From the NCBI GenBank assembly GCA_035623255.1, contig DASPTU010000008.1, positions 1-33,088 of the forward strand: a stretch of DNA of 33,088 nucleotides, in the 5' to 3' direction. Shown piece after piece: positions 17,385 to 25,588 of this stretch. This DNA is from JAFAGX01 sp035623255 (GTDB taxonomy: Bacteria > Acidobacteriota > Terriglobia > Terriglobales > Acidobacteriaceae). The notes under the pieces were generated by a model that was not told where the DNA came from, ran no database searches, and was given only the letters and a program-made list of their open reading frames with translations. How positions within the stretch are numbered: position 1 is the first letter of the stretch; every line of letters starts with the position of its first letter. The translations under genes were made by a program, and so were the position numbers.

Positions 17385-17490
17385 GGCGGAAACAGACGTA
17401 TATCGCGAAACTTCAGCAATTGCAAATCAGGGATCGGTGAGTTCTTGATCCTGCGGCACTTCAAAACAGGCGTTCCAAGCGAGATTGAAG

Positions 17491-18918
17491 CTAGCGTCGC
17501 ACGCTTGCGGGCTGGATTTCTTCCACGTCTACCCAGTTCGTAGGATAAGAACCGGTGTAGCAGGCGGTGCAGTAAGTGACTCTTTCGCCGTCGGCGCAGG
17601 CTTTCTTCAAACCATCGAGCGAAAGGTAAGAAAGAGAATCAGCTCCAATAAACTGGCGAATTTCGTCGATGGATTTGTTAGCGGCAATCAGTTCGTGCTT
17701 CGAGGGAGTGTCTACCCCGTAGAAGCATGGCGAAACCGTTGGCGGGCATGAGATGCGCATATGGACTTCTCTTGCTCCCGCATTGCGCACCATGCGCACG
17801 ATCTTGCGGCTGGTAGTACCACGGACGATTGAATCGTCGATGAGGACCACTCTCTTCCCTTCCAGCAGACTGTGCACGGGGTTCAGTTTCAACTTCACGC
17901 CGAAGTCACGAACGCTCTGCCTGGGTTCGATAAAAGTGCGCCCGATGTAGTGGTTTCGGATCAGCCCGAAGCGGAATGGAATACCGCTTTCGGCCGCGTA
18001 ACCCATGGCCGCGGTGACACCGGAATCGGGAACGGGAACGACAATATCTGCATCGGCTGGAGCCTCACGGGCGAGCTGGCGGCCGAGTTCTTCGCGGCTC
18101 TCCTGAACCGCTCGTCCAAACACGATACTGTCAGGGCGTGAGAAATAAACGTGCTCGAAAATGCAACTTGATTGTGGCTGCGGAGAGGAATAGGAGCGAG
18201 ACGTCATTCCTTCCGGTCCGATGACGATGAGCTCGCCCGGTTTCACATCGCGCTCGAACGTCGCACCAATCAAGTCAAACGCGCAGGTTTCCGAGGCGAA
18301 GACCACTGTATCTTGTTTTTCACCAGGGATTTTTCCCATGGCGAGCGGGCGAAACCCGCGCGGGTCACGCGCAGCAAAGACTCGATCTGAGCTGACCATC
18401 ACCAGGGAGAATGCACCTTCGACTCTGCGAAGCGCGTCGGCGATCGCTTCGGGCAGAGTGTGCTCCTTTGACAGAGCGATCAGGTGAACAATCACCTCGG
18501 TATCGCTGTTGGTCTGAAAAATCGATCCCTGGCTCTCAAGCCGGCTGCGAATTTCCGGCGCGTTTACAAGGTTGCCGTTGTGGGCGAGAGCAATCGCTCC
18601 TTTGTTGGATTGCACGAGAATCGGCTGGGCATTGAGTAGCGCGGAATCGCCTGCCGTGGAATAACGAGTATGACCGATGGCCAAAATTCCCCGAAGCTGA
18701 GCGAGAACGTCTTCCACGAAGATGTCGGCGACCAGACCCATGGCCTTGTGGCAGTGCAAGGTCATGCCGTCGGAGGTGGCGATTCCGGCGGACTCTTGAC
18801 CGCGATGTTGTAGGGCATGCAGACCGAGGTAGGCGAGCTTCTCCGCTTCCGGATGACCGTAGATCGCGACCACGCCGCATTCCTCGCGAAATTTATCCAC
18901 TGATCTTTTCAAGGACAT
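17491..18918 (-). CDS. purF: Amidophosphoribosyltransferase
   Basis: A 475-aa enzyme that transfers glutamine-derived ammonia to PRPP, the first committed step of purine synthesis. The N-terminal class-II glutaminase nucleophile is C14 (REECGVVAIYG), implying removal of a 13-residue propeptide. The PRPP loop is VVLIDDSIVRGTTS (357-370). Cysteines 252, 398, 450 and 453 (CIFEHVYF, CFYG, YCTACYTG) fit the four [4Fe-4S] ligands of the B. subtilis-type enzyme. It starts 36 nt after purL on the same strand, so the two are surely cotranscribed. Length and motifs are standard. Confidence 0.98.
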   Translation of the reverse strand: MSLKRSVDKFREECGVVAIYGHPEAEKLAYLGLHALQHRGQESAGIATSDGMTLHCHKAMGLVADIFVEDVLAQLRGILAIGHTRYSTAGDSALLNAQPILVQSNKGAIALAHNGNLVNAPEIRSRLESQGSIFQTNSDTEVIVHLIALSKEHTLPEAIADALRRVEGAFSLVMVSSDRVFAARDPRGFRPLAMGKIPGEKQDTVVFASETCAFDLIGATFERDVKPGELIVIGPEGMTSRSYSSPQPQSSCIFEHVYFSRPDSIVFGRAVQESREELGRQLAREAPADADIVVPVPDSGVTAAMGYAAESGIPFRFGLIRNHYIGRTFIEPRQSVRDFGVKLKLNPVHSLLEGKRVVLIDDSIVRGTTSRKIVRMVRNAGAREVHMRISCPPTVSPCFYGVDTPSKHELIAANKSIDEIRQFIGADSLSYLSLDGLKKACADGERVTYCTACYTGSYPTNWVDVEEIQPASVRR

Positions 18919-18954
18919 AAATGCTTTCGTCTTTCGTCAGACCCTCTGACGCCG

Positions 18955-21267
18955 TCAATGCGATGCGAACGCGGGCTCGGTGCGAAGAGCCGCTTCGAGC
19001 GCGTTTTCGTAGACCTCGCGCAGTTCGCTGATTCGAGCAGACACCACGGTCCGCCCGTCCACGAAAATTTCCACATTCTCCGCAGTGGTCTCTCCGATCA
19101 CGCCCGCCCAGATGCCGTATTTCGCCGCTACTTGTTTGATTCGATCGAGATTAGCGCGGTCGCAAGAGATCACCACCCGGCTGGCATCTTCTCCGAACAA
19201 AATGAACTCAGGGGGCAGTGCATCAGAAGTCAAATCTATTTTGGCTCCGACAGATTTCCGAAGCGCTGATTCGACCAAGGTCACGGCAATGCCACCATCG
19301 GAGCAATCGTGAGCAGAATCGACCAGACCAGATTGAATCATCTCAAGCAAGGCTTTCTGCAGCGCGGCTTCACGCTCGATTTCGAGGGCAGGGGGAAAAC
19401 CCCAAAGCTCTCCTAAAACTTCCTTGGCGTATTCGGAAGAACCGAACTCCGACTCAGCATCCGTGAGATCGCCTGGACTGGAGCCCCGCAGCAGAATGAT
19501 CGACCGTCCGGACTCGCGAAAATGCGGAAACACAGTTTTGTCAACCTCGTCGAGCACTCCAACTACTCCCAGGACCGGTGTGGGATAGATTCCTTCCCCT
19601 AGGGTTTCGTTGTAGAAGCTCACGTTGCCGCCAGTAATGGGAATATCCAGCTCCTCACAGGCCCTTGTTATGCCATCGATGACTCGCGAAAACTGCCACA
19701 TAATCTCGGGCTTCTCAGGATTCCCGAAGTTGAGACAATTGGTCGCACCCGCTGGAGTCGCACCCGCACAGACCGCATTGCGCGCAGCCTCGGCGACGGC
19801 ATGCATGGCACCGAGTTGAGGATCGAGATAACACCAGCGGCTATTGCCGTCGAGCGCCATTGCCAGACCGCGCTGCGAACCTTTGATGCGAATCACGCCG
19901 GCGTCACCTGCGCCCGGGCCTTCAACCGTATTCGTCTGAACCATGTGATCGTATTGTTGCCAGATCCAGCGCTTACTGCAAATGTTGGGGTTGGCCAGCA
20001 AGCACTTCAGCTCGTCGGTGAGGTCGGACTTTGTTCCGAGCCTCACGTGATCGGGCATCTCCCGCGAGACTGAAGGTTCCCACCGCTTCGTGGGGCGCTG
20101 GTAAACCGGAGCATCATCAGTAAGCGCTTCGTTAGGGATCTCCGAAACGATCTTGCCGTGCTCCAGAACCCGCATCCTTCCATCGTTGGTGACGCGCCCG
20201 ATCTCGGCGGCGTCGAGGCCCCATTTCTCGAATATCGCGAAAACCTCTTGCTCGCGGCCTTTCTGCGCAACCAACAGCATGCGCTCTTGCGACTCGCTGA
20301 GCATGATCTCATATGGAGTCATGCCGGTTTCGCGCTGTGGGACGCGGTCCAGTTCTATTTCAGTTCCTACATGGCCGCGGGCACCCATTTCACAGGTGGA
20401 ACAGGTGAGCCCTGCAGCGCCCATATCCTGAATGCCGACGATCGCACCGGTTTGCATGGCTTCGAGGCAGGCCTCGAGCAAGAGTTTTTCGAGAAACGGG
20501 TCGCCAACCTGAACGTTGGGTCGTTTGGCCTCGGACGCCTCGCTGAACTCTTCGCTGGCCATGGTCGCGCCATGGATACCATCGCGGCCCGTCTTGGCGC
20601 CCACATAGATCACAGGATTGCCTTCACCGGCTGCTCGCGCATAAAAGATCTCATCACGCCGCACAAGCCCAAGTGCGAATGCATTCACCAGCGGATTTCC
20701 TGAGTAACAGGGCTCGAACTTTGTCTCGCCGCCAAGGTTCGGCACGCCGAAGCAATTTCCGTAGGAGGCGATGCCGCTGACCACGCCTTCGAGCAGGGAG
20801 TGGTTCTTGTGGATCTCTGCTTGTGTGGCGGGCGCGCCCTCGACAGCCCGGATTGGCCCGAAGCGCAACGAGTCCATGATGGCCACAGGCCTTGCGCCCA
20901 TGGTGAAAATGTCCCGCAGGATCCCGCCAACGCCGGTCGCTGCTCCCTGGAATGGCTCAATGAATGACGGGTGATTGTGCGACTCGATTTTAAAAGCGCA
21001 CGCCCAGCCGTCGCCGATGTCGATGATGCCTGCATTTTCGCCTGGCCCTTGAACCACCTGGCGGCTGCGGGTTGGCAGGCGCCTCAGATGAACACGCGAC
21101 GATTTGTAGGAGCAGTGCTCGCTCCACATCACGCTGAAGATGCCCAGCTCGGTGATCGTAGGTTCACGTCCCCCAAGAAGTTGCTTGATCTTTTCGTATT
21201 CTTGGGGCGTGAGGCCGTGTTCCTCGACCAGTTCCGGAGTAATGGCTGGGGCGGCAACCGTATGCAT
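18955..21267 (-). CDS. purL: Phosphoribosylformylglycinamidine synthase subunit PurL
   Basis: A 770-aa PurL of the small (B. subtilis/Thermotoga) type, which makes FGAM from FGAR using ammonia delivered by PurQ in a PurLQS complex. The catalytic His51 lies in WSEHCSYKSS, and VVQGPGENAG (71-80) starts the nucleotide-binding region; a second AIRS-like half contains GATNCLNFGNPEKPE and CSDGGIAV. No purQ or purS is present in the window; they must be elsewhere. It is upstream of purF in the same transcript and divergent from selB across 69 nt that must hold both promoters. No clear Shine-Dalgarno precedes the ATG. Confidence 0.98.
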   Translation of the reverse strand: MHTVAAPAITPELVEEHGLTPQEYEKIKQLLGGREPTITELGIFSVMWSEHCSYKSSRVHLRRLPTRSRQVVQGPGENAGIIDIGDGWACAFKIESHNHPSFIEPFQGAATGVGGILRDIFTMGARPVAIMDSLRFGPIRAVEGAPATQAEIHKNHSLLEGVVSGIASYGNCFGVPNLGGETKFEPCYSGNPLVNAFALGLVRRDEIFYARAAGEGNPVIYVGAKTGRDGIHGATMASEEFSEASEAKRPNVQVGDPFLEKLLLEACLEAMQTGAIVGIQDMGAAGLTCSTCEMGARGHVGTEIELDRVPQRETGMTPYEIMLSESQERMLLVAQKGREQEVFAIFEKWGLDAAEIGRVTNDGRMRVLEHGKIVSEIPNEALTDDAPVYQRPTKRWEPSVSREMPDHVRLGTKSDLTDELKCLLANPNICSKRWIWQQYDHMVQTNTVEGPGAGDAGVIRIKGSQRGLAMALDGNSRWCYLDPQLGAMHAVAEAARNAVCAGATPAGATNCLNFGNPEKPEIMWQFSRVIDGITRACEELDIPITGGNVSFYNETLGEGIYPTPVLGVVGVLDEVDKTVFPHFRESGRSIILLRGSSPGDLTDAESEFGSSEYAKEVLGELWGFPPALEIEREAALQKALLEMIQSGLVDSAHDCSDGGIAVTLVESALRKSVGAKIDLTSDALPPEFILFGEDASRVVISCDRANLDRIKQVAAKYGIWAGVIGETTAENVEIFVDGRTVVSARISELREVYENALEAALRTEPAFASH

Positions 21268-21290
21268 CGGGAAGTTCTATTGTCGCATGA

Positions 21291-21321
21291 GGAGGAAGCG
21301 ATGAATAGGGAGTCTGTTTAG
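21291..21321 (+). other. Six-codon leader ORF with strong ribosome site upstream of selB
   Basis: GGAGG (21291-21295) is followed five bases later by ATG (21301) and a short reading frame M-N-R-E-S-V ending at TAG (21319-21321), 15 nt before the selB start. It could be a leader peptide influencing selB translation or simply chance; the codons show no regulatory repeat. Confidence 0.3.
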
Positions 21322-21336
21322 TATTATTCAGGATGC

Positions 21337-23232
21337 ATGAAGTCTGCCATCATCGGCACAGCCGGCCACATTGATCACGGAAAAACCGCGCTGGTAAAGG
21401 CATTAACGGGAATCGATGCTGACCGGCTGGCGGAAGAGAAACGCCGCGGCATCACGATCGACATCGGTTTTGCCCACCTCGAGCTGCCCGCTGCCGACGG
21501 AGAAGTTCTTCGTCTCGGGTTCGTCGATGTTCCAGGGCATGAACGCTTTGTGCGCAACATGCTTGCCGGTGTCGGTGGGATCGATCTGGTACTGCTAGTT
21601 ATTGCGTCCGACGAATCGATCAAACCCCAAACTCGCGAGCATTTTGACATCTGCCGCCTGCTTTCCGTGCGCCACGGAATCACGGTGCTGACCAAATCCG
21701 ACCTTGTCGATCCCGAAACTCTTGAAGTCGTGCGGATGGAGGTTGAGGATTTCGTGCGCGGATCGTTTTTGGACAGCTCGAAGGCTCCTATCATCCCGGT
21801 AAGTTCGCTGACAGGAGCTGGAATCGAGGAACTCAAGCGAGCTCTGGTCAAAGCCGCTGCTGAAAGTCCGGCGAGGGACTCCAACAGTTTTACGCGTCTG
21901 CCCATCGATCGCGTTTTCACGATAAAGGGCTTTGGTACGGTAGTCACTGGGACGCTGATTTCCGGTGCGGTGCGCAAGGAAGACGAATTGGAGGTTTTCC
22001 CGCAGGGCCAACGCGTTCGTGTCCGTGGTGTGCAGGTGCATGGACGGCCAGCAGATCAGGCCACTGCCGGTCAAAGGACGGCGCTAAACCTGGTGGGCGT
22101 CTCGAACGAGCAACTATCTCGCGGCATGATGCTGGGCACGCCGAGCACGTTTCACCCTACAACACGACTCGATGTGGAGCTCTCGCTATTGCCCTCCGCC
22201 AAAGCGTTGAGGCAGCGGGCACGCGTGCACTTCCACGCTTACACTGCGGAAACAATTGCTACTGTGGTGCCATTTGGAGAAAAGCAAATCGCGGCCGGGG
22301 AAAAATCGTTTGCTCGGATTCTATTGGCTGACCCCGCAATGTTGCTGCCGGGCGATCGTTTTATCATCCGCCAGTTTTCCCCCGTGCTAACGATTGGCGG
22401 TGGTGCGGTGCTGGAAAATATGCCGCTGCGAGGATTGCAAAAAAGCCGCGATTACTTCGAATTTTTGAATCAACTGGCTAGTTCGGATGGGAACGCGCTG
22501 CTTGGGCGCATCCAGCTAGCAGGGCGACACGGGCTGCCTCTGGCAGAAATCGTTGCGCGCACGGGGTGGAGGCCACAACGAATCATGGGGTTAGTAGCTT
22601 CCTTACCAGAGGTCTCAAAGGTGGGCGAATGCCTCATTCTGAATACTGCGCTAGATGATATCGAGAAAGAGATCATCTCCACCGTGGATGCGTTTCACCG
22701 GCAGAATCCGCTGGTTCCTGGTATCAGCAGGGAAGCACTCCGCACTCGTTTTCCTCGCGTTTCCCAGGACGTTTTTTCGCAGGTTTTCGATGCTGCGGTA
22801 AAGGCAGGAGGGCTTGAGGTTGCGGGCGAGATCGCGAAGCTGCCCGGACGTGGCGTGGTGATGAAAGAAGAAGAGACGGAGTCTCAAAAGATCATTGAAG
22901 GCGCATTTGCTTCGGCTGGCCTGAAAGTGCCCGCGATGAAAGAAGTACTCGGAGGCTTGAAGGTGGATAAGGCACGGGCGCAGAAGATTGTCGCACTGCT
23001 GCTGCGGGATAAGGTTTTGGTGAAAGTTTCCGAAGACTTGCTCTTCCACAGGAACGCGCTGAATGAATTGCGCAAACGCATGGCAGAGCAAAAGGCGAGG
23101 TCCCCACGCATCGACGTCGCACAATTTAAGGATCTCACTGGCGTGACCAGAAAGTATGCCATCCCTCTGCTGGAATACCTTGATCGCGAGCACGTCACCC
23201 GGCGGGTGGGAGATGCAAGGATGATCCTATAG
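21337..23232 (+). CDS. selB: Selenocysteine-specific translation elongation factor
   Basis: A 631-aa GTPase that delivers Sec-tRNA(Sec) to UGA codons by binding GTP, the charged tRNA and the SECIS hairpin. The EF-Tu-like G domain has G1 GHIDHGKT (10-17), switch I RGITIDIGF (37-45), DVPGH (64-68) and TKSD (119-122). Two beta-barrel domains follow (about 185-345), then C-terminal winged helices (about 375-631) for mRNA binding. The start is the ATG at 21337 with AGGA a few bases upstream. No selA, selC or selD and no obvious selenoprotein lie in the window. trmFO follows 82 nt later. SelB implies that the organism uses selenocysteine. Confidence 0.96.
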   Translation: MKSAIIGTAGHIDHGKTALVKALTGIDADRLAEEKRRGITIDIGFAHLELPAADGEVLRLGFVDVPGHERFVRNMLAGVGGIDLVLLVIASDESIKPQTREHFDICRLLSVRHGITVLTKSDLVDPETLEVVRMEVEDFVRGSFLDSSKAPIIPVSSLTGAGIEELKRALVKAAAESPARDSNSFTRLPIDRVFTIKGFGTVVTGTLISGAVRKEDELEVFPQGQRVRVRGVQVHGRPADQATAGQRTALNLVGVSNEQLSRGMMLGTPSTFHPTTRLDVELSLLPSAKALRQRARVHFHAYTAETIATVVPFGEKQIAAGEKSFARILLADPAMLLPGDRFIIRQFSPVLTIGGGAVLENMPLRGLQKSRDYFEFLNQLASSDGNALLGRIQLAGRHGLPLAEIVARTGWRPQRIMGLVASLPEVSKVGECLILNTALDDIEKEIISTVDAFHRQNPLVPGISREALRTRFPRVSQDVFSQVFDAAVKAGGLEVAGEIAKLPGRGVVMKEEETESQKIIEGAFASAGLKVPAMKEVLGGLKVDKARAQKIVALLLRDKVLVKVSEDLLFHRNALNELRKRMAEQKARSPRIDVAQFKDLTGVTRKYAIPLLEYLDREHVTRRVGDARMIL

Positions 23233-23314
23233 GCTGGAGAATGAGAGCTCATCTGGTTCATCTCTTAATGTCTGCGAAGAACATGAGGCTCAGGGTAGCG
23301 GAATTGGACTAGCC

Positions 23315-24649
23315 ATGTTTTCGGTGCGCATCATCGGAGGCGGCTTAGCTGGATCAGAAGCAGCATGGCAGTGCGCCCGGAGGGGTATATCCGTTGAATT
23401 GTTCGAAATGCGGCCTGTGCGCTCGACTCAGGCGCATCAGACGGCAGATTTTGCCGAACTAGTGTGCTCGAACTCCCTAAAATCTGACACTGAGAACACC
23501 GCGCCATGGTTGCTGAAGGAGGAAATGCGACGGACTGGGTCATTGCTCATTCAGATTGCTCGTGAATGTGCGGTACCAGCGGGACATGCCTTGGCGGTAG
23601 ATCGCACAATGTTTGCCGCCGGGGTAACGAAAGCAATCTTGCGAGAACCGCTGATTACGGTCCGGCGTGAAGAGGTCACTCGCATCGATCAGAATCAGTT
23701 AACCATTGTTGCCACTGGCCCGCTCACTTCGGATGCACTCTCTGAGGAGATTGGCCGGCTCACAGGCTCTTCCCACTTATACTTTTTCGACTCGATCAGT
23801 CCGATCGTCGAAGCTGATTCCATCGACATGTCGAAGGTGTACCTCGCGGCGCGCTATGACAAAGGCTCTGCGGATTACATTAATTGCCCGATGTCGAAAG
23901 AGGAATACGACCGTTTCTACGATTCCCTGGTTGCCGCACAGCCTGTCGAAGAGCGCGAATGGGAAAAGCTCAACTATTTTGAAGGCTGTTTGCCGATTGA
24001 AGAGATCGCGCGACGCGGACGGGAAACCCTGCGCTTCGGCCCGATGAAGCCGGTCGGGTTGAGAGATCCGCACACCGGGAAAATGCCCTATGCGGTCGTC
24101 CAGTTGCGGCAGGAAAATCTGCGGGCCGATTCCTATAACCTTGTTGGCTTTCAGAACCATTTGCGATTCGGCGATCAGGCAAAAGTTCTGCGTTTGATTC
24201 CAGGGCTGGAGAACGCCCATTTCCTGCGTTACGGACAGATTCACCGCAACACGTATATCAATGCTCCCGCATTGCTCTTGGAGACGCTGCAGCTGAAAAC
24301 CCAGCCAAAGATACTCCTTGCGGGCCAGATATGCGGCGTCGAGGGATATGTCGAATCGGTGGCGACAGGGCTGCTCGCCGGACTGTCCGCATCGGCGTTG
24401 GTGACCGGCAGCGTGCCGATAGCGCCTCCTCGTCCCACGGCCTTGGGGTCATTAACTCACTACATCACCCACGCCGACCCGAATCGGTTTCAGCCCGCGA
24501 ATATCACCTTTGACCTCCTGCCGCTTCTTGCCAGAAGGATTCGAGACCGTCAGGAGAGACATAAACTTCAATGTGAACTGGCACTGAGAGAGTTGGACCA
24601 ATGGCTTCCTTTACTTAACGGGGTGAGAAAGGCAGAAGTGGTCTCTTAG
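23315..24649 (+). CDS. trmFO: Methylenetetrahydrofolate-tRNA-(uracil-5-)-methyltransferase TrmFO
   Basis: A 444-aa folate/FAD-dependent enzyme that methylates U54 in the T loop of tRNA. The FAD-binding motif IIGGGLAGSE (6-15), the ELVCSNSLKSD segment, INCPMSKEEYDRF with the conserved Cys, and the C-terminal GQICGVEGYVESVATGLLAG are all characteristic. It uses methylene-THF as carbon donor rather than SAM. It is probably cotranscribed with selB, giving a small tRNA-related unit. No strong Shine-Dalgarno precedes the ATG. A rho-independent terminator lies about 175 nt downstream. Confidence 0.97.
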   Translation: MFSVRIIGGGLAGSEAAWQCARRGISVELFEMRPVRSTQAHQTADFAELVCSNSLKSDTENTAPWLLKEEMRRTGSLLIQIARECAVPAGHALAVDRTMFAAGVTKAILREPLITVRREEVTRIDQNQLTIVATGPLTSDALSEEIGRLTGSSHLYFFDSISPIVEADSIDMSKVYLAARYDKGSADYINCPMSKEEYDRFYDSLVAAQPVEEREWEKLNYFEGCLPIEEIARRGRETLRFGPMKPVGLRDPHTGKMPYAVVQLRQENLRADSYNLVGFQNHLRFGDQAKVLRLIPGLENAHFLRYGQIHRNTYINAPALLLETLQLKTQPKILLAGQICGVEGYVESVATGLLAGLSASALVTGSVPIAPPRPTALGSLTHYITHADPNRFQPANITFDLLPLLARRIRDRQERHKLQCELALRELDQWLPLLNGVRKAEVVS

Positions 24650-24797
24650 AAACGCTTCAGAGAACTCAACGAGCTCCCGCGTCACCACACAGTTGTTACT
24701 AACGATTGCTGGTCTGCAGTTACTGCGGTTGGTGCCTTCGTTACGAAAGTGGCATTTACACAAATACAGCTGACGCTTAGTATCGCCTCTGTAATTT

Positions 24798-24858
24798 TGG
24801 CAGTTCTGGGGGAGGGCTGCCAGGGCGTTCTGAACTGATAAGTTCAGGACGCCTTTTT
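24798..24858 (+). terminator. Rho-independent terminator after trmFO, with upstream hairpin
   Basis: A stem of 13 pairs, GGCGTTCTGAACT (24824-24836) with AGTTCAGGACGCC (24841-24853), loop GATA, one G-U pair, is followed by TTTTT (24854-24858). Directly before it is a 6-bp hairpin, TGGCAG (24798-24803) with CTGCCA (24817-24822). It terminates the + strand selB-trmFO transcript and perhaps an unrecognised small RNA in 24650-24823. Nothing else is supported in 24650-24917. Confidence 0.88.
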
Positions 24859-24917
24859 ATTTGCGCTCTAGCTCAACTCTCAGTGCAGCAGGATAAAGTT
24901 TTGCCGGCAATCGGTGC

Positions 24918-25280
24918 CTAGGTCCGCGGTTGTGCGTCAGCTGCGAACGGTCGCACTGCAGCGGGCACTCGTTGAGCAGCCGAGGCCGCAAGAGATTGAG
25001 GTGCGATGGGAGGACGCTGCTCCAGGGTTCCCAGCAACGGGACGTCTGACGCCTGACGGTCCAGCGCCACGAACCCGTGCATGGCGCAAAGCGCGTCGAT
25101 CCACCTCTGCTGCCGCGTGCTGAGTACTTTCACCGGCAGCGTATGGAAATTGCGAAACATCCAGAAGAGATAGAGCCGCTGCCAGAATGAAGGCTTCACA
25201 TAACGCGGCCCAAGCGGGGTAAGTATGCGAAGCACCCCCCATGAGAGTTTTTGCAGCCACATAGCCACGATCACCTGCAT
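24918..25280 (-). CDS. Conserved-looking small hypothetical protein
   Basis: A 120-aa basic protein of unknown function. The core (about 11-65) has an amphipathic N-terminal helix, then RYVKPSFWQRLYLFWMFRNF and LPVKVLSTRQQRWIDAL, a pattern I associate with short acidobacterial proteins but cannot name. The tail is Ala/Pro-rich and low in complexity. The start could be Met7 (25262), since AGGTGATC lies about 6-9 nt upstream of it. It is transcribed towards the trmFO terminator. Weak inverted repeats lie in its upstream region. Confidence 0.62.
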   Translation of the reverse strand: MQVIVAMWLQKLSWGVLRILTPLGPRYVKPSFWQRLYLFWMFRNFHTLPVKVLSTRQQRWIDALCAMHGFVALDRQASDVPLLGTLEQRPPIAPQSLAASAAQRVPAAVRPFAADAQPRT

Positions 25281-25588
25281 TTCGGGAATTTGATACTTCT
25301 ATCAGAGCAACTCAAGGGCCAGCATTATTGCACCAAACTTGATGCAAATGGAAGCACAAAATTTGGTGAAAATTTCGGCGGGGAGGACCGACTACTGAGT
25401 CTCACGTCAGCCCCAAGATATTAACACATATGCATTTGCCCCTACGCTTAAAGTGCTGCCTGAGAGAAGAATCAACCCGACGGTATGCCCTGCGCCCATA
25501 AGCAGCTTCGGGAAAAATATTCCGATTTGGGGCCACGCAAGAAGCCCGACGATAGCGCCTTCGCAGCTCAGTGAACGCCCCGCCCCTT
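25281..25588. other. 308-bp spacer between the small hypothetical and aceF
   Basis: No confident gene. It holds a 7-bp inverted repeat, CACCAAA (25331-25337) with TTTGGTG (25362-25368), about 50-85 bp upstream of the 120-aa gene, possibly an operator. On the - strand a hydrophobic reading frame ends near 25407 (segments VGLLAWPQIGIFFPKLL and TVGLILLSGSTLSVGA) without a good start; it may be a decayed membrane protein or chance. Confidence 0.4.

Noticed and set aside
24749..24838. 29-codon hydrophobic frame ending in the trmFO-side terminator
   Set aside because: The only start is a GTG without a ribosome site, and the stop lies in the terminator stem-loop; probably chance.
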